A DNA stretch of 61,093 nt. Source: Sphingomonas sp. PAMC 26605 (GTDB taxonomy: Bacteria > Pseudomonadota > Alphaproteobacteria > Sphingomonadales > Sphingomonadaceae). A model generated the notes under the pieces. That model was not told where the DNA came from, ran no database searches, and saw nothing but the letters and a program-made list of their open reading frames with translations. The stretch is taken from contig NZ_JH584241.1 of assembly GCF_000241485.1 (NCBI RefSeq), positions 2,977,943 to 3,039,035 of the forward strand, given 5' to 3'. Below are positions 50,656 to 61,000 of this stretch, piece by piece. Position 1 is the first letter of the stretch; every line of letters starts with the position of its first letter. The position numbers and the translations under genes are program-made.

Positions 50656-52377
50656 ATGACTCGCACCTTCGACAAATCCAAGCTTCCCAGCCGCCACGTC
50701 TCGGTCGGCCCCGAGCGCGCCCCGCACCGCAGCTATTATTACGCGATGGGAATCGCCGAGGAGGATATCGCCAAGCCGTTCGTCGCGCTTGCGTCCGCCG
50801 GCAACAACTCGGCGCCGTGCAACACCACGCTCGACGCGCAGGCCGATGCCGCGCAGGCGGGCGTCATCTCGGGCGGCGGCATGCCGCGGCGTTTCAACAC
50901 GATCACCGTCACCGACGGGATCGCGATGGGGCATCAGGGGATGAAATCCTCGCTCGTCAGCCGCGAAGTGATCGCCGATTCGGTCGAGCTGTCGGTGCGC
51001 GGGCATTGCTACGACGCGCTGGTCGGCTTTGCCGGCTGCGACAAATCGCTCCCCGGCATGATGATGGCGATGCTCCGGCTCAACATCCCGAGCATCTTCG
51101 TCTATGGCGGCTCGATCCTGCCCGGCAGCTATCACGGCAAGGACGTCACCGTCGTCGACGTGTTCGAGGCGGTCGGCCAGTTCGCCGCGGGGTCGTGCCC
51201 GCTGCAGGAGCTGATCGAGCTCGAAAAGGTCGCATGCCCGGGCCACGGCGCGTGCGGCGGCCAGTTCACCGCCAACACGATGGCGTGCGTCGGCGAGGCG
51301 ATCGGCCTGTCGCTGCCCAATTCGAACATGATGCCTGCGCCCTATCGCGGCCGCGACGAGATCGCGCGCGCCGCCGGCGACCAGGTGATGGAGCTCGTCG
51401 CCCGCAACATCCGCCCGCGCGACATCTGCACGCGGGCGGCGTTCATCAACGCCGCCCGCGTCGTCGCGGCGACCGGCGGCTCGACCAACGCCGCGCTGCA
51501 TCTGCCCGCGATGGCGAACGAGGCGGGGATCGAATTCGACCTGTTCGACGTGGCGGAGGCTTTCAAATCGACACCGTACATCGCCGACCTCAAGCCCGGT
51601 GGTAAGTATGTGGCGAAGGACATGTACGAGGCCGGCGGTGTCTACATGCTGATGAAGACGATGCTCGCGGGTGGTTTCCTCGACGGCAATTGCCTGACCG
51701 TCACCGGCAAGACGCTCGGCGAGAATATCGATCAGGTCACCTGGAACCCCGACCAGAAGGTCATCTACGACGTCAAGACGCCGCTCTCGGCGACCGGCGG
51801 CGTGGTGGGCTTGCGCGGTTCGCTCGCCCCCGATGGCGCGATCGTCAAGGTCGCGGGCATGCACCGCCTCCAGTTCACCGGCCCGGCGCGCGTCTTCGAT
51901 TGCGAGGAAGACTGTTTCGCCGCGGTCGAAGCGCGCTCGATCAACGAAGGCGAAGTTCTCGTTATCCGCTACGAAGGCCCTAAGGGCGGCCCGGGGATGC
52001 GCGAAATGCTGTCGACCACCGCCGCGCTCTACGGCCTTGGCATGGGCGAGAAGGTGGCATTGATCACCGACGGGCGCTTTTCGGGCGGCACGCGCGGCTT
52101 CTGCATCGGCCATGTCGGCCCCGAGGCTGCCGATGGCGGGCCGATCGCGTTGATCGAGAACGGCGATACGATCCGGATCGACGCCGAGGCCGGCACGATC
52201 GACTTGGACGTTCCCCCTGAAATGCTCGCCGCGCGCAAGGCCGCGTGGCAAGCGCGCACCAACGATTACCAATCGGGTGTGCTGTGGCGCTATGCCAAGA
52301 CCGTCGGCCCGGCCTATAGGGGCGCGGTCACGCACCCAGGAGCCAGTGCCGAAACCCATGTTTATGCGGATATCTAG
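50656..52377 (+). CDS. ilvD: Dihydroxy-acid dehydratase
   Basis: IlvD makes the 2-oxo acids of valine and isoleucine synthesis. Starting at [20 protein letters not shown] gives 573 residues. Fe-S ligands are in [30 protein letters not shown] and [20 protein letters not shown]; further motifs are [13 protein letters not shown] and [20 protein letters not shown]. The first region [11 protein letters not shown] and the amino-acid context distinguish it from Edd. The 3' end overlaps the following lipoprotein gene by 20 bases. Confidence 0.97.
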   Translation: MTRTFDKSKLPSRHVSVGPERAPHRSYYYAMGIAEEDIAKPFVALASAGNNSAPCNTTLDAQADAAQAGVISGGGMPRRFNTITVTDGIAMGHQGMKSSLVSREVIADSVELSVRGHCYDALVGFAGCDKSLPGMMMAMLRLNIPSIFVYGGSILPGSYHGKDVTVVDVFEAVGQFAAGSCPLQELIELEKVACPGHGACGGQFTANTMACVGEAIGLSLPNSNMMPAPYRGRDEIARAAGDQVMELVARNIRPRDICTRAAFINAARVVAATGGSTNAALHLPAMANEAGIEFDLFDVAEAFKSTPYIADLKPGGKYVAKDMYEAGGVYMLMKTMLAGGFLDGNCLTVTGKTLGENIDQVTWNPDQKVIYDVKTPLSATGGVVGLRGSLAPDGAIVKVAGMHRLQFTGPARVFDCEEDCFAAVEARSINEGEVLVIRYEGPKGGPGMREMLSTTAALYGLGMGEKVALITDGRFSGGTRGFCIGHVGPEAADGGPIALIENGDTIRIDAEAGTIDLDVPPEMLAARKAAWQARTNDYQSGVLWRYAKTVGPAYRGAVTHPGASAETHVYADI

Positions 52378-52759
52378 CGGAGCCTTGCTGCTGCTCGCGC
52401 TCGCCGGCTGCGGCGAGCCCAAGACCGACAAGGCGACGCTCGCCAGGGCCGAAGCCGAGCAGCGCAGGCGCGCCGACGACAGCGGCAATATCGTCTGCGC
52501 GCAGCGCGGCTCGAGCGATTTCGCGCGCGTCTGCACGGTCGACCGCACGCAGAGCGCTGACGGGCTGGTGCTGACGCTGCGCCATCCCGACGGCGCGTTC
52601 CACCGCCTGCTGGTGACGCGCGACGGCCGCGGCGTGATCGCCGCCGATGGGGCGGAGAAGGCCGTGGTCAGCGTGATCGGCAGCGGCGAGATCGAGGTTG
52701 CGCTCGGCGGCGATCGCTATCGCCTGCCTGCTACGGTCAAGGGCAAGGCCGCGAAATGA
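52358..52759 (+). CDS. Putative lipoprotein of unknown function
   Basis: A 133-residue protein with signal and lipobox [20 protein letters not shown] (LAGC, lipidated cysteine). The next 30 residues are charged ([17 protein letters not shown]), and the folded part has two cysteines (IVCAQRG, RVCTVDR) that could form a disulfide, then [21 protein letters not shown] recognise no family. It starts inside ilvD and its stop overlaps the nnr ATG by four bases, so it is embedded in the ilvD-nnr transcription unit. Confidence 0.82.
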   Translation: MFMRISSGALLLLALAGCGEPKTDKATLARAEAEQRRRADDSGNIVCAQRGSSDFARVCTVDRTQSADGLVLTLRHPDGAFHRLLVTRDGRGVIAADGAEKAVVSVIGSGEIEVALGGDRYRLPATVKGKAAK

Positions 52760-54180
52760 TCCCGATCGAAGGGCGGCCGATCGTCGGTGCGGCCGCGATG
52801 CGCGCGGTCGAGCAGCGCGCGATCGATGCCGGCAGCAGCGTCGAAGCATTGATGGACCGTGCCGGCGTGGCCGTTGCCGAGGCGGTGCGGCGGCTTGCGG
52901 GCGGCGCGCCGGTGCTGGTCGTGTGCGGGCCGGGCAACAATGGCGGCGACGGCTATGTCGCCGCGCGGCTGCTCGAGGCGAACGGAGTTTCGGTCCGGGT
53001 CGCCGCGCTGGGCGTGCCCAGGACCGACGCGGCGCGCGCTGCACGCGCGCTGTGGGATGGGCCGGTCGCGGACTTCGCGACGCTTCCCAGCGATGCCAGC
53101 CACGGCGCGGTGCTGGTCGATGCGCTCTTCGGCACCGGCCTGACGCGCGCGATCGCGGCGGACACGGCCGACGTGCTCGCGACGCTCACCCGGCACGCGC
53201 ACCTTGCAATGACGGTCGATGTGCCGAGCGGGGTCGATACCGACACGGGTACGGTGCTAGGACACGGGAACTTCGCTCCCTTCGACCTGACGCTCGCGCT
53301 CGGCGCGGTGAAGCCCGCGCACGTCCTGCAGCCATCGGCAGCGCTGTGCGGCGCGGTCCGGTTGCTCGATCTCGGGCTCGATGCCAGCGCGAGCCCCGAC
53401 TGGACGCTCGCGCGACCCGAACTCGCCCGCCCGACACCAGCGATGCACAAATATTCGCGCGGGCTGGTCGTGGTGATCGGCGGTGCGATGCCGGGCGCGG
53501 CCGCGCTCGCCGCGAGTGCCGCGATTCAGGTCGGCGCGGGCTATACCACGCTGCTCGGAGCGGCGCCCGACATGCCGCACGCGCTCGTCCAGCGTGACTG
53601 GTCGCGCGACGCCTTGAAGACGACGCTCGACGGCAAGCGGCGCGAGACGACGGCGATCGTCGTCGGCCCCGGGCTCGGCACGGGCGCCGCCGCCGCCGAA
53701 AAGCTCGAAAGCGCGGTGGCGAGCGGCTATCGCCTCGTCATCGACGGCGATGCGCTGCGTCTGCTCGACGATGCGCTGTTCGATCGGATCAAGACGCGCG
53801 ATGCCGCCGCGCCCGTCGTCCTGACCCCGCATGCGGGCGAGTTCGACGCGGTGTTCGGCCCCTATACCGGCAGCAAGATCGACGCCGCGCGCGCGGCCGC
53901 CGCGCGTTCGGGCGCGATCGTGGTGTTCAAGGGGGCCGATACCGTGATCGCGCATCCCGGCGGGCACACCGTCACCGCGACCCATGCCAATTCCTGGCTC
54001 TCGACCGCCGGCACGGGCGACGTGCTCGCGGGAACGATCGGTGCGATGCTCGCGGGCGGCGCGGAGCGTCCGGCCGAGGCGGGGGTATGGCTCCACGCCG
54101 AGGCGGCGCGCCGGCTCGGCGCGGCGTTCCTCGCCGACGATCTCGCGCGCGCGCTTTCCAAGGTAAGGGCCGCGCTGTGA
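52756..54180 (+). CDS. nnr: Bifunctional NAD(P)H-hydrate epimerase/dehydratase
   Basis: Nnr repairs hydrated NAD(P)H. The N-terminal YjeF_N epimerase domain has VCGPGNNGGDGYVAARLL, VDALFGTGLTRAI and VDVPSGVDTDTGTVLG. The C-terminal ribokinase-like dehydratase has VIGGAMPGAAALAASAAIQV, VLTPHAGEFDAVFG and WLSTAGTGDVLAGTIGAML. The two-domain length of 474 residues is standard. Start and stop both overlap neighbours, indicating coupled translation. Confidence 0.95.
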   Translation: MIPIEGRPIVGAAAMRAVEQRAIDAGSSVEALMDRAGVAVAEAVRRLAGGAPVLVVCGPGNNGGDGYVAARLLEANGVSVRVAALGVPRTDAARAARALWDGPVADFATLPSDASHGAVLVDALFGTGLTRAIAADTADVLATLTRHAHLAMTVDVPSGVDTDTGTVLGHGNFAPFDLTLALGAVKPAHVLQPSAALCGAVRLLDLGLDASASPDWTLARPELARPTPAMHKYSRGLVVVIGGAMPGAAALAASAAIQVGAGYTTLLGAAPDMPHALVQRDWSRDALKTTLDGKRRETTAIVVGPGLGTGAAAAEKLESAVASGYRLVIDGDALRLLDDALFDRIKTRDAAAPVVLTPHAGEFDAVFGPYTGSKIDAARAAAARSGAIVVFKGADTVIAHPGGHTVTATHANSWLSTAGTGDVLAGTIGAMLAGGAERPAEAGVWLHAEAARRLGAAFLADDLARALSKVRAAL

Positions 54181-55376
54181 GCGACGTCATCGTTCGAGTC
54201 GCCGCGCGTGGCGACGGGATCACCGCCGATGGCCGCCACGCCGCTCATGCCGCGCCGGGCGACACGCTCGCGCCCGATGGCAGCGTCATCCCCGGCGCGC
54301 ATCACCAGACGCCGCCGTGCCGCCACTTCCCGATCTGCGGCGGCTGCCAGCTCCAGCATCTCGACGATGCGAGCTATGCCGCGTTCCTCACCGACCGGAT
54401 CGCCGGTGCGCTCGCCGCGCAGGGGTTGAGCGCGCCGATTCGCCCGCCCGTGCTGTCGCCGTCGCACACCCGGCGCCGCGCGACGCTCCACGCCGAGGCG
54501 AAGGGCGGGGGGCTCCAGCTCGGCTTTAGCGAGCAGGCGAGCCATGCGATCGTCGATCTGCGCGAATGCTGGATCCTGACGCCTACGCTGTTCGCGCTGA
54601 TCGCGCCGCTGCGCAAATTGCTGTCGCGCGCGCTGAAGGGCCGCGCGCGCGTCCACCTTACCGAGCTCGACCAGGGCGTGGACGTGCTGATCGAAGGCAC
54701 GATCGCCGACGGCCTCGCGATCGCCGAGGCGATCACCGCCTTCTGCAGCGCGAACGGCGTCGCGCGGCTCGCGATCGACGACGGGATCGGCCCCGAGACG
54801 CGCTGGGAGCCAGAGGCGGTGACGATCACGCTCGGCGGTGTCGCGGTGCCGTTCCCCGCCGGCAGCTTCCTCCAGGCGACGCAGGAAGGCGAGGCGGCGC
54901 TGGTCGCGGCCGTACGCGAGGCGATCGGCGATGCCAGGATCAGCGCCGATCTGTTCGCCGGGCTCGGGACGTTCGCTTTGTCCCTGCCCGGCAAGGTCTA
55001 TGCCGCCGAAGCCGGGCGCGACGCAATCCTCGCGCTCAAGGCCGGCGCGGCGCACGCAGGCCGCGCGGTGTTCGCCGAGCATCGTGACCTGTTCCGCCGC
55101 CCGCTGACCGCGGCCGAATGCGACCGTTTCACCGCGATCGTGCTCGATCCGCCGCGCGCCGGCGCAAAGGAGCAGATCGCACAACTGGCCGGATCGAAAG
55201 TGCCGGTGATCGCCTATGTCTCGTGCAATCCCAGCAGCTTCGCGCGCGATGCCGAGATCCTGTCGAAGGGTGGCTACACGCTCGACTGGATCCAGCCGGT
55301 CGGCCAGTTCCGCTGGTCGACGCATGCCGAACTCGCCGCGCGGTTCAGCCGTCAGGGCCCAACCTCTCAAGGGTAA
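54177..55376 (+). CDS. TrmA/RumA-family RNA (uracil-C5) methyltransferase
   Basis: A 399-residue class I methyltransferase from a GTG start that overlaps the nnr stop. Cysteines in [19 protein letters not shown] fit the [4Fe-4S] cluster of RumA-type enzymes. SAM-binding and catalytic motifs are [33 protein letters not shown], and [11 protein letters not shown] with the nucleophile cysteine. The C-terminal [20 protein letters not shown] is standard. Target position (23S rRNA U747/U1939 type) cannot be told. Confidence 0.93.
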   Translation: MSDVIVRVAARGDGITADGRHAAHAAPGDTLAPDGSVIPGAHHQTPPCRHFPICGGCQLQHLDDASYAAFLTDRIAGALAAQGLSAPIRPPVLSPSHTRRRATLHAEAKGGGLQLGFSEQASHAIVDLRECWILTPTLFALIAPLRKLLSRALKGRARVHLTELDQGVDVLIEGTIADGLAIAEAITAFCSANGVARLAIDDGIGPETRWEPEAVTITLGGVAVPFPAGSFLQATQEGEAALVAAVREAIGDARISADLFAGLGTFALSLPGKVYAAEAGRDAILALKAGAAHAGRAVFAEHRDLFRRPLTAAECDRFTAIVLDPPRAGAKEQIAQLAGSKVPVIAYVSCNPSSFARDAEILSKGGYTLDWIQPVGQFRWSTHAELAARFSRQGPTSQG

Positions 55377-56107
55377 TCCGCGCGCAGGAAGTAGAGCCCG
55401 TCGGGCGGTGCATTGAGCCCGAGCCGGGTGCGGTCGCACGCGGCGAGCGCTGCCGCCATGTCGTCGGGCGACCATTTGCCCAGCCCGACGAGCGACAGGC
55501 TCCCGACCATCGAACGCACCTGATGATGCAGGAACGACCGCGCCGAGGCGAACACGCTGATCCGGTCCCCGTCCGCGACGACATCGAGCCGGTCGAGCGT
55601 GCGAACCGGGCTGTCGGCCTGGCATTGCGCCGCGCGAAAGGTGGTGAAGTCATGCCGCCCGACGAGGTGCGCCGCGCCCGCAGCCATCGCCGCCGCATCG
55701 AGCGGCGCGGGAACGCGCCACGCCAGCCCGCGCTCGACCGTCAGCGGCGCACGCCGCGTGACGATGCGAAATTCGTAATGCCGCCGAATGCACGAAAAGC
55801 GCGCATGCCAGTCGTCGGGCACGACTTCGCAAGCGACGATCGCGACCGGGTCGGGCCGGACCAGCGCATTGAGCGCTTCCATCAGCCGGAACGGCGTGAT
55901 CTCGCGCGCCACATCGACATGCGCGCGCATGCCGAGCGCATGGACGCCGGCGTCGGTCCGTCCGGCCGCCTGCACCGCGACGGTCTCGCCGGTGACGGCA
56001 TGGACCGCGCGCTCGATCGACGCCTGGACGCTCGCGCCATTGTCCTGCCGCTGCCAGCCGACGAACGGGCGGCCGTCATATTCGACCGTCAGCGCGAACC
56101 GCGTCAA
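55367..56107 (-). CDS. truA: tRNA pseudouridine38-40 synthase TruA
   Basis: TruA isomerises uridines 38-40 in the anticodon stem-loop. The catalytic aspartate is in [19 protein letters not shown]; other motifs are [34 protein letters not shown] and [20 protein letters not shown]. The 246 residues match the family. The ATG overlaps the fmt stop by four bases, and its 3' end overlaps the 3' end of the convergent methyltransferase gene by ten bases. Confidence 0.96.
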   Translation of the reverse strand: MTRFALTVEYDGRPFVGWQRQDNGASVQASIERAVHAVTGETVAVQAAGRTDAGVHALGMRAHVDVAREITPFRLMEALNALVRPDPVAIVACEVVPDDWHARFSCIRRHYEFRIVTRRAPLTVERGLAWRVPAPLDAAAMAAGAAHLVGRHDFTTFRAAQCQADSPVRTLDRLDVVADGDRISVFASARSFLHHQVRSMVGSLSLVGLGKWSPDDMAAALAACDRTRLGLNAPPDGLYFLRADYP

Positions 56108-57126
56108 AGCTGGGTCCCCGCGGGGATGGGGAAACCGCGGAGGAGCTCGCCAGCGGTCATCACGCCGCGGCCGGCACGCTGGAGCAGCGTCGGACGGATT
56201 GTGCCGTCAGCGCAGGCGATGGTGAGGAACTCGTCCAGCACTACCCCCGCGGCGTCCCCACGCACGCCGTCACCCCAGCGAAAGCTGGGGTCTCCCTCGT
56301 CGGGCGCGGTGCCCGTTGTCGAGAGATCCCAGCTTTCGCTGGGATGACGGAGGGGTGTCGAGGGATCGCGGCTTTCGCTCGGGCTACGGATTTCGGCCGC
56401 CAGTACCTTGATCCGCTCGCCCTGAAACTCGAAGAACGCGCCCGGCACCGGATTGAAGGCGCGCACCTGCCGCTCGACCGTTTCGGCGCTCCGGCCGAAA
56501 TCGAGCCGCGCCTCGGCCTTGTCGATCTTGGCGGCATAGGTCACGCCGTCCTCGGGCTGCACCACCGGCGCGAAGCCATCGAGGTCGGCCAACACCGTCA
56601 CCATCAGCCGCGCGCCCATCGCGCTCAGTTCGTCGGTCAATGCGCCCGCCGTCTTGCCGGCGACCGGCGTCGCGTCGCGCAGCAGCACCGGCCCGGTATC
56701 GAGCCCGGCCTCCATCTGCATGATGCACACCCCCGTCGCGGCGTCCCCGGCGAGGATCGCGCGCTGGATCGGCGCCGCCCCGCGCCAGCGCGGCAACAGC
56801 GACGCATGGACATTGAGGCAGCCGCGCACCGGCGCATCGAGCACCGCGCGCGGCAGGATCAGCCCGTACGCCGCGACTACCGCGACATCGGCCGCGAAGC
56901 CGGCGAATTCAGCCTGCGCATCGGCATCGCGCAGCGACACCGGCGTCCGCACCGCGATCCCCAGCGCCTCGGCGCGCGCCTGGACGGGCGAGGGGGTCAG
57001 CGCCTTGCCGCGACCGGCGCGCCGCGGCGGCTGGCTGTACGACGCGACGACGTCACGCCCGGCATCGACCAGCGCCTGCAGCACCGGCACCGAAAACTCG
57101 GGCGTGCCCATGAAGATAATCCGCAT
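56104..57126 (-). CDS. fmt: Methionyl-tRNA formyltransferase with in-frame palindromic repeat
   Basis: Fmt formylates initiator Met-tRNA. The N-terminal catalytic domain has [40 protein letters not shown] and [14 protein letters not shown]. In the C-terminal OB-fold, after RIKVLAAEI, about 40 residues (near 247-286) are translated from palindromic repeats ([24 protein letters not shown]), and the domain resumes at [17 protein letters not shown]. The 340-residue length exceeds the usual 305-315 by this amount. It forms an operon with truA, while def lies across recR on the other strand. Confidence 0.95.
   Translation of the reverse strand: MRIIFMGTPEFSVPVLQALVDAGRDVVASYSQPPRRAGRGKALTPSPVQARAEALGIAVRTPVSLRDADAQAEFAGFAADVAVVAAYGLILPRAVLDAPVRGCLNVHASLLPRWRGAAPIQRAILAGDAATGVCIMQMEAGLDTGPVLLRDATPVAGKTAGALTDELSAMGARLMVTVLADLDGFAPVVQPEDGVTYAAKIDKAEARLDFGRSAETVERQVRAFNPVPGAFFEFQGERIKVLAAEIRSPSESRDPSTPLRHPSESWDLSTTGTAPDEGDPSFRWGDGVRGDAAGVVLDEFLTIACADGTIRPTLLQRAGRGVMTAGELLRGFPIPAGTQL
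56269..56387. repeat. Palindromic element inside fmt, with a third decayed arm
   Basis: The arms GTCACCCCAGCGAAAGCTGG and CCAGCTTTCGCTGGGATGAC are inverted copies around a 26-base spacer. A third, degenerate arm follows at 56359-56387 (GATCGCGGCTTTCGCTCGGG). The sequence is of the same class as the mutL element. Confidence 0.88.
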
Positions 57127-57164
57127 ACCCGCGCTTTGCGATTGGGGCTGCGCAAAGGCAAGTC

Positions 57165-57258
57165 CCGTCGCCCCGGCGCAGGCCGGGGCCGCTCGGTCGG
57201 GCGCGGATCCGGTGTTGCGCGCGCCGCGAACCGGCCCCGGCCTCCGCCGGGGCGACGG
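57165..57258. repeat. Paired palindromic element between fmt and recR
   Basis: The left arm CCGTCGCCCCGGCGCAGGCC and the right arm GGCCTCCGCCGGGGCGACGG are inverted copies. It occupies most of the space between the divergent fmt and recR start codons, so both promoters must lie in or beside it. Confidence 0.87.
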
Positions 57259-57290
57259 ATAGTGACGAACGTCGTCGCGGCCCCTATCTC

Positions 57291-57893
57291 ATGACGATGG
57301 CCTCTCCCGAAATCGAAGCACTCACGCAAGCGCTGTCCAAACTGCCCGGGCTGGGCCCGCGCTCGGCGCGGCGCGCGGTGCTGCATCTGCTCAAGAAGCG
57401 CGAGGGGGCGTTGGCGCCGCTGCTCAATGCTTTGATGGCGGTCGAGGAAAATCTCTCAACCTGCTCGATCTGTGGCAATATCGACACCACCAACCCGTGT
57501 GCCGTGTGCGCCGACCCGCGCCGCGATGCGCGCGCGCTGTGCGTCGTCGAAGAGGTCGCCGACCTGTGGGCGCTCGATCGCTCGCGGCTGTTCCCGGGGC
57601 GCTTCCACGTGCTCGGCGGGCGGCTGTCGGCGCTCGAAGGCGTGCGGCCCGAGGATCTGGCGATCGAATCGCTCGTGCGGCGGATCGGCGACGGCGGGAT
57701 CGACGAGGTCGTGCTGGCGATGAACGCGACGCTCGAGGGGCAGACCACCGCGCATTACATCGCCGAGCGGATCGAGCGGTTTCCAATCCGCATTACCCAG
57801 TTGGCGCATGGGCTGCCGGTTGGGGGGGAACTCGATTACCTCGATGAAGGGACTTTGGCGCAGGCGCTCCGTGCGCGGCGGCCGGTTTCTTAA
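57291..57893 (+). CDS. recR: Recombination mediator protein RecR
   Basis: RecR acts with RecO to load RecA on gapped DNA. The helix-hairpin-helix is [20 protein letters not shown], the zinc finger is [16 protein letters not shown], and the Toprim domain has [16 protein letters not shown] and [14 protein letters not shown]. The C-terminal [20 protein letters not shown] is standard. The start could be this ATG or the one two codons later (198-200 residues). The stop codon lies two bases before a repeat-bounded element. Confidence 0.96.
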   Translation: MTMASPEIEALTQALSKLPGLGPRSARRAVLHLLKKREGALAPLLNALMAVEENLSTCSICGNIDTTNPCAVCADPRRDARALCVVEEVADLWALDRSRLFPGRFHVLGGRLSALEGVRPEDLAIESLVRRIGDGGIDEVVLAMNATLEGQTTAHYIAERIERFPIRITQLAHGLPVGGELDYLDEGTLAQALRARRPVS

Positions 57894-57894
57894 G

Positions 57895-58106
57895 AAGATT
57901 TGTTCGCGCGGAGGCGCGGAGAGAAGAAGGCAGAAGAGGATCACGCGAAGGCGCGACGGCGCGAAGCAGGTGTGCTCGCCGCGCAGCGGCTCTCCAGACC
58001 GGCAGCCACGCGAACACCGCTGCCCGCTTCGCGGGCGATCTCCAAGCGGCTGACCGCTCTGCGCCTCTGCGCCTCTGCGCCTCTGCGCCTCTGCGCGAAC
58101 AAAATC
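57895..58106. mobile_element. Gene-less copy of the GTTCGCGC/CTCTGCGC repeat element
   Basis: The left end AAGATTTGTTCGCGCGGAGG and the right end CTCTGCGCGAACAAAATCTT are inverted copies. Their sequence matches the ends of the GxxExxY element at 12657-13106 (AAGGTTTGTTCGCGCAGAGG there). The interior of about 170 bases has no plausible gene and contains CGAAGGCGCGACGGCGCGAA-type repeats. The right arm is expanded to five tandem CTCTGCGC units (58057-58096). Interpretation as a deleted, non-autonomous copy is inference. Confidence 0.6.
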
Positions 58107-58116
58107 TTTCTTCTTT

Positions 58117-58140
58117 CTCCGCGTCTCCGCGTCTCCGCGT
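58117..58140. repeat. Three tandem CTCCGCGT units
   Basis: Three perfect eight-base copies follow the gene-less element after a short TTCTTCTTT linker. The unit differs from the neighbouring CTCTGCGC repeat at two positions, so both may come from the same expanding sequence. Together they fill the recR-def gap. Up to the def start at 58198 I see nothing else. Confidence 0.85.
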
Positions 58141-58197
58141 GAATCGACTCTCGTTCTGAACCTTGACGCGCCCCCCGACCTTTCCTAGCTCGCGGAA

Positions 58198-58728
58198 ATG
58201 GCCGTTCTAGAAATCCTCGAAGTCCCGCACCCCGGCCTCCGCGCCGTCGCCAAGCCCGTCGAAACGGTGGACGACGCGGTGAAGAAGATCGTCGCCGACA
58301 TGTTCGACACGATGTACGACGCACGTGGTATCGGTCTGGCGGCGACGCAGGTCGGCATCGAGCAGCGCATCGTCGTGATCGATCTTCAGGAGACTGAAGG
58401 CGAAGGCGAAGACGCCAAGCCGGTGCGCAGTCCGCTCGTCTACATCAACCCCGAGCTCATCTCGGTCAGCGAGGAAACCTCGTTCTACAACGAAGGCTGC
58501 CTCTCGATCCCCGAGCAATATGCCGAGGTCGAGCGCCCGACCAGCTGTCGCGCGCGCTGGCTCGATGAGCAGGGTGCTGCGCAGGAAGGCGATTTCGACG
58601 GCCTGCTCGCGACCGCGTTGCAGCACGAGATCGACCATCTCAACGGTGTGCTGTTCATCGACCACATCTCGAAGCTCAAGCGCGACATGCTGCTCAAGAA
58701 ACTGACCAAGATGCGCAAGGCGGCTTGA
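58198..58728 (+). CDS. def: Peptide deformylase
   Basis: Def removes the formyl group from nascent proteins. The three metal-site motifs are present: GIGLAATQVG (motif 1), NEGCLSIPEQYAEVER (motif 2, Cys ligand) and LQHEIDHLNGVLFIDHIS (motif 3, HExxH-type). The 176 residues are usual. It is unlinked from fmt here, because recR and repeats lie between them, and its stop nearly abuts the convergent orphan gene. Confidence 0.97.
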   Translation: MAVLEILEVPHPGLRAVAKPVETVDDAVKKIVADMFDTMYDARGIGLAATQVGIEQRIVVIDLQETEGEGEDAKPVRSPLVYINPELISVSEETSFYNEGCLSIPEQYAEVERPTSCRARWLDEQGAAQEGDFDGLLATALQHEIDHLNGVLFIDHISKLKRDMLLKKLTKMRKAA

Positions 58729-58730
58729 GG

Positions 58731-59243
58731 CTATTTAGGAAAATCTCGTTTTTGGATCTCAAGTGCCTTCCGGACATGCGCGGTTGGCGCCCAATGATTG
58801 CGGCCGAAACTATCTTGTATTCCAACCCGTGTTATATCTTGGCCTAAAAAGTTTTCCGCCGAGTGCGGAAAAAACAGGCTAAAAGTCTCTGCCACTGATA
58901 ATTTCTTAGGTAACCCGCCTGCAAACGGTCCCATTTCAATATCCGGATTGTCTAGGCTGTGGATTGGGTTGATGAGTCCCCAACCATCACGTTTGTACCA
59001 GCGTTTTTTGGTTCTCACCAAAGCGGCATCCACAATTATTTCCCCTGGGCCGAAATTTGTTACATTTACCCTCGTATATTCACGAGGCGGATCGGGGGGT
59101 GGTATTATATGAACGACCGCAAAGCTCACCCTGATTTTCGCTTTTGGAAAGATAAACTTAGACCAGATATTCCAGACAAAGCCACCTAAGGATATTAGCA
59201 TAGAGAAAATGCTAATTATCAGTGCCCAGTCTGAAATCGTCAT
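58731..59243 (-). CDS. AT-rich orphan gene, single-pass membrane protein
   Basis: A 170-residue protein with one N-terminal membrane helix (WALIISIFSMLISLGGFVWN) and a soluble remainder with a beta-rich feel (IRVSFAVVHIIPPPDPPREY, RVNVTNFGPGEIIVDAALVR). No family is recognised. Base composition is clearly lower in GC than every neighbour and codon use is mixed, so horizontal acquisition is likely. Upstream on the minus strand, TATAAA and TATAAC near 59275-59300 are possible -10 boxes. No transposase or clear target duplication flanks it. Confidence 0.72.
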   Translation of the reverse strand: MTISDWALIISIFSMLISLGGFVWNIWSKFIFPKAKIRVSFAVVHIIPPPDPPREYTRVNVTNFGPGEIIVDAALVRTKKRWYKRDGWGLINPIHSLDNPDIEMGPFAGGLPKKLSVAETFSLFFPHSAENFLGQDITRVGIQDSFGRNHWAPTAHVRKALEIQKRDFPK

Positions 59244-59322
59244 GCTTCGCTCATGGTGAAGTGCCTCGCCGGCCAGCCGTTATACTGGGACGTTTATACC
59301 ACTACTTCCGTAGCGTCGTGAA

Positions 59323-60984
59323 CTAAAACAGCCCCTCGATCTCGCCCCCGGCCCCGAACCGGATCCCCTCCGCCGCCGGCACGCGCGGCAACCCCGGCAT
59401 CGTCATGATCTCCCCGCAGATCGCCACCACGAACCCCGCGCCCGCACTCAATCGAACCTCGCGCACCGGCACGACATGCCCCGTCGGCGCGCCGAGCTTG
59501 GCCGGGTCGGTCGAGAAGCTGTACTGCGTCTTCGCCATGCACACCGGCAGATGCCCGAACCCCGCCGCCTCGAACCGCGCGAGCTGCGCCAGCACAGAGG
59601 GCTCGGCGACCGCCTCCTCGGCGCGGTAGATCCGCGTCGCGACGGTGTTGATCTTGTCGAACAGCGATAGATCGTCGGCATAGAGCGGCGCGAATTGCGA
59701 CGGATGCTCGGCCAGCGCCGCGACCTTGTCGGCGAGCTCGACCGCGCCCGCGCCACCCTCGGCCCAGTGCGAGCACAGCACCGCCTCGCAGCCCTGATGC
59801 TCGGCGATCGCGTGGACCTCCGCGACTTCCTCGGGCGTATCGCTGTCGAAGCGGTTGATCGCCACCACCACGGGCACGCCGAACGCGCGGACATTCTCGA
59901 TATGCCGCGCGAGGTTGACGCCACCACGGCGCACCGCCTCGGCATCGGGCGCGCCGAGATCGGCCTTGGCGATCCCCCCGTTCATTTTCAGCGCGCGCAC
60001 CGTTGCGACGATCACCGCCGCCGCTGGCTTGAGCCCCGCCTGACGGCACTTGATGTCGAAAAACTTCTCCGCGCCGAGATCCGCCCCGAACCCCGCCTCG
60101 GTCACGACATAGTCGGCCAGCCCGAGAGCGACGCGCGTGGCGATCACCGAATTGCAGCCATGCGCGATATTGGCGAACGGCCCGCCATGGACGAACGCCG
60201 GCGTGCCCTCCAGCGTCTGGACGAGGTTGGGCTTGATCGCCTGCGCGAGCAGCACCGCCATCGCGCCATCGGCCTTGAGATCGCGCGCCGTCACCGGCTG
60301 CCGCCCACGCGTATAGGCGACGACGATCCGCCCGAGCCGCGCCTCGAGATCGTGGCGGTCGGTCGCGAGGCACAGGATCGCCATCACCTCGGAAGCGACG
60401 GTGATGTCGAAGCCGCTTTCGCGCGGATAGCCGTTCGCCGGCCCGCCGAGCGACTGGGCGATGTCGCGCAAGGCACGGTCGTTCATGTCGAGCACGCGCC
60501 GCCATACGATCCGGCGAACGTCGATATCGAGCGCATTGCCCCAGTGGACATGGTTGTCGATCATCGCGGCGAGCAGATTGTGCGCCGAGGTGATCGCATG
60601 GAAATCGCCGGTGAAATGGAGGTTGATGTCCTCCATCGGCACGACCTGGGCATAACCGCCCCCGGTCGCGCCGCCCTTGGTGCCGAAGCACGGACCCAGC
60701 GACGGCTCGCGCAGCGCGAGCATCGCCTTGCGCCCGGTGCGGTTGAGCGCATCGGCGAGCCCGACCGAGGTGGTCGACTTGCCTTCGCCCGCTGGCGTCG
60801 GATTGATGGCGGTGACGAGGATCAATCGGCCCTGCTTGGCCGGCGCGGGCAGGGCGGCGAGGTCGATCTTCGCCTTGTGGTGGCCATAGGGCTCGACCGC
60901 TTGCGGCGGGATCCCGGCTGCGGCGGCAATCGCGCCGATCGGTTGCAAAGTGGCGGCGCGCGAGATCGCGATGTCGGTCAGCAT
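59323..60984 (-). CDS. fhs: Formate-tetrahydrofolate ligase
   Basis: Fhs makes 10-formyl-THF from formate, THF and ATP, feeding one-carbon metabolism and the formyl donor used by Fmt. The 553 residues show the P-loop [60 protein letters not shown] sequence (here [20 protein letters not shown]) and the C-terminal [20 protein letters not shown]. The upstream side at the window edge holds only a palindromic repeat. Confidence 0.97.
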   Translation of the reverse strand: MLTDIAISRAATLQPIGAIAAAAGIPPQAVEPYGHHKAKIDLAALPAPAKQGRLILVTAINPTPAGEGKSTTSVGLADALNRTGRKAMLALREPSLGPCFGTKGGATGGGYAQVVPMEDINLHFTGDFHAITSAHNLLAAMIDNHVHWGNALDIDVRRIVWRRVLDMNDRALRDIAQSLGGPANGYPRESGFDITVASEVMAILCLATDRHDLEARLGRIVVAYTRGRQPVTARDLKADGAMAVLLAQAIKPNLVQTLEGTPAFVHGGPFANIAHGCNSVIATRVALGLADYVVTEAGFGADLGAEKFFDIKCRQAGLKPAAAVIVATVRALKMNGGIAKADLGAPDAEAVRRGGVNLARHIENVRAFGVPVVVAINRFDSDTPEEVAEVHAIAEHQGCEAVLCSHWAEGGAGAVELADKVAALAEHPSQFAPLYADDLSLFDKINTVATRIYRAEEAVAEPSVLAQLARFEAAGFGHLPVCMAKTQYSFSTDPAKLGAPTGHVVPVREVRLSAGAGFVVAICGEIMTMPGLPRVPAAEGIRFGAGGEIEGLF

Positions 60985-61000
60985 GCGACGGCCTTAGCAA

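Noticed and set aside
58057..58140. CRISPR-like array in the recR-def gap
   Set aside because: The repeats are contiguous eight-base units without spacers, so this is a simple tandem repeat, and no cas gene is nearby.
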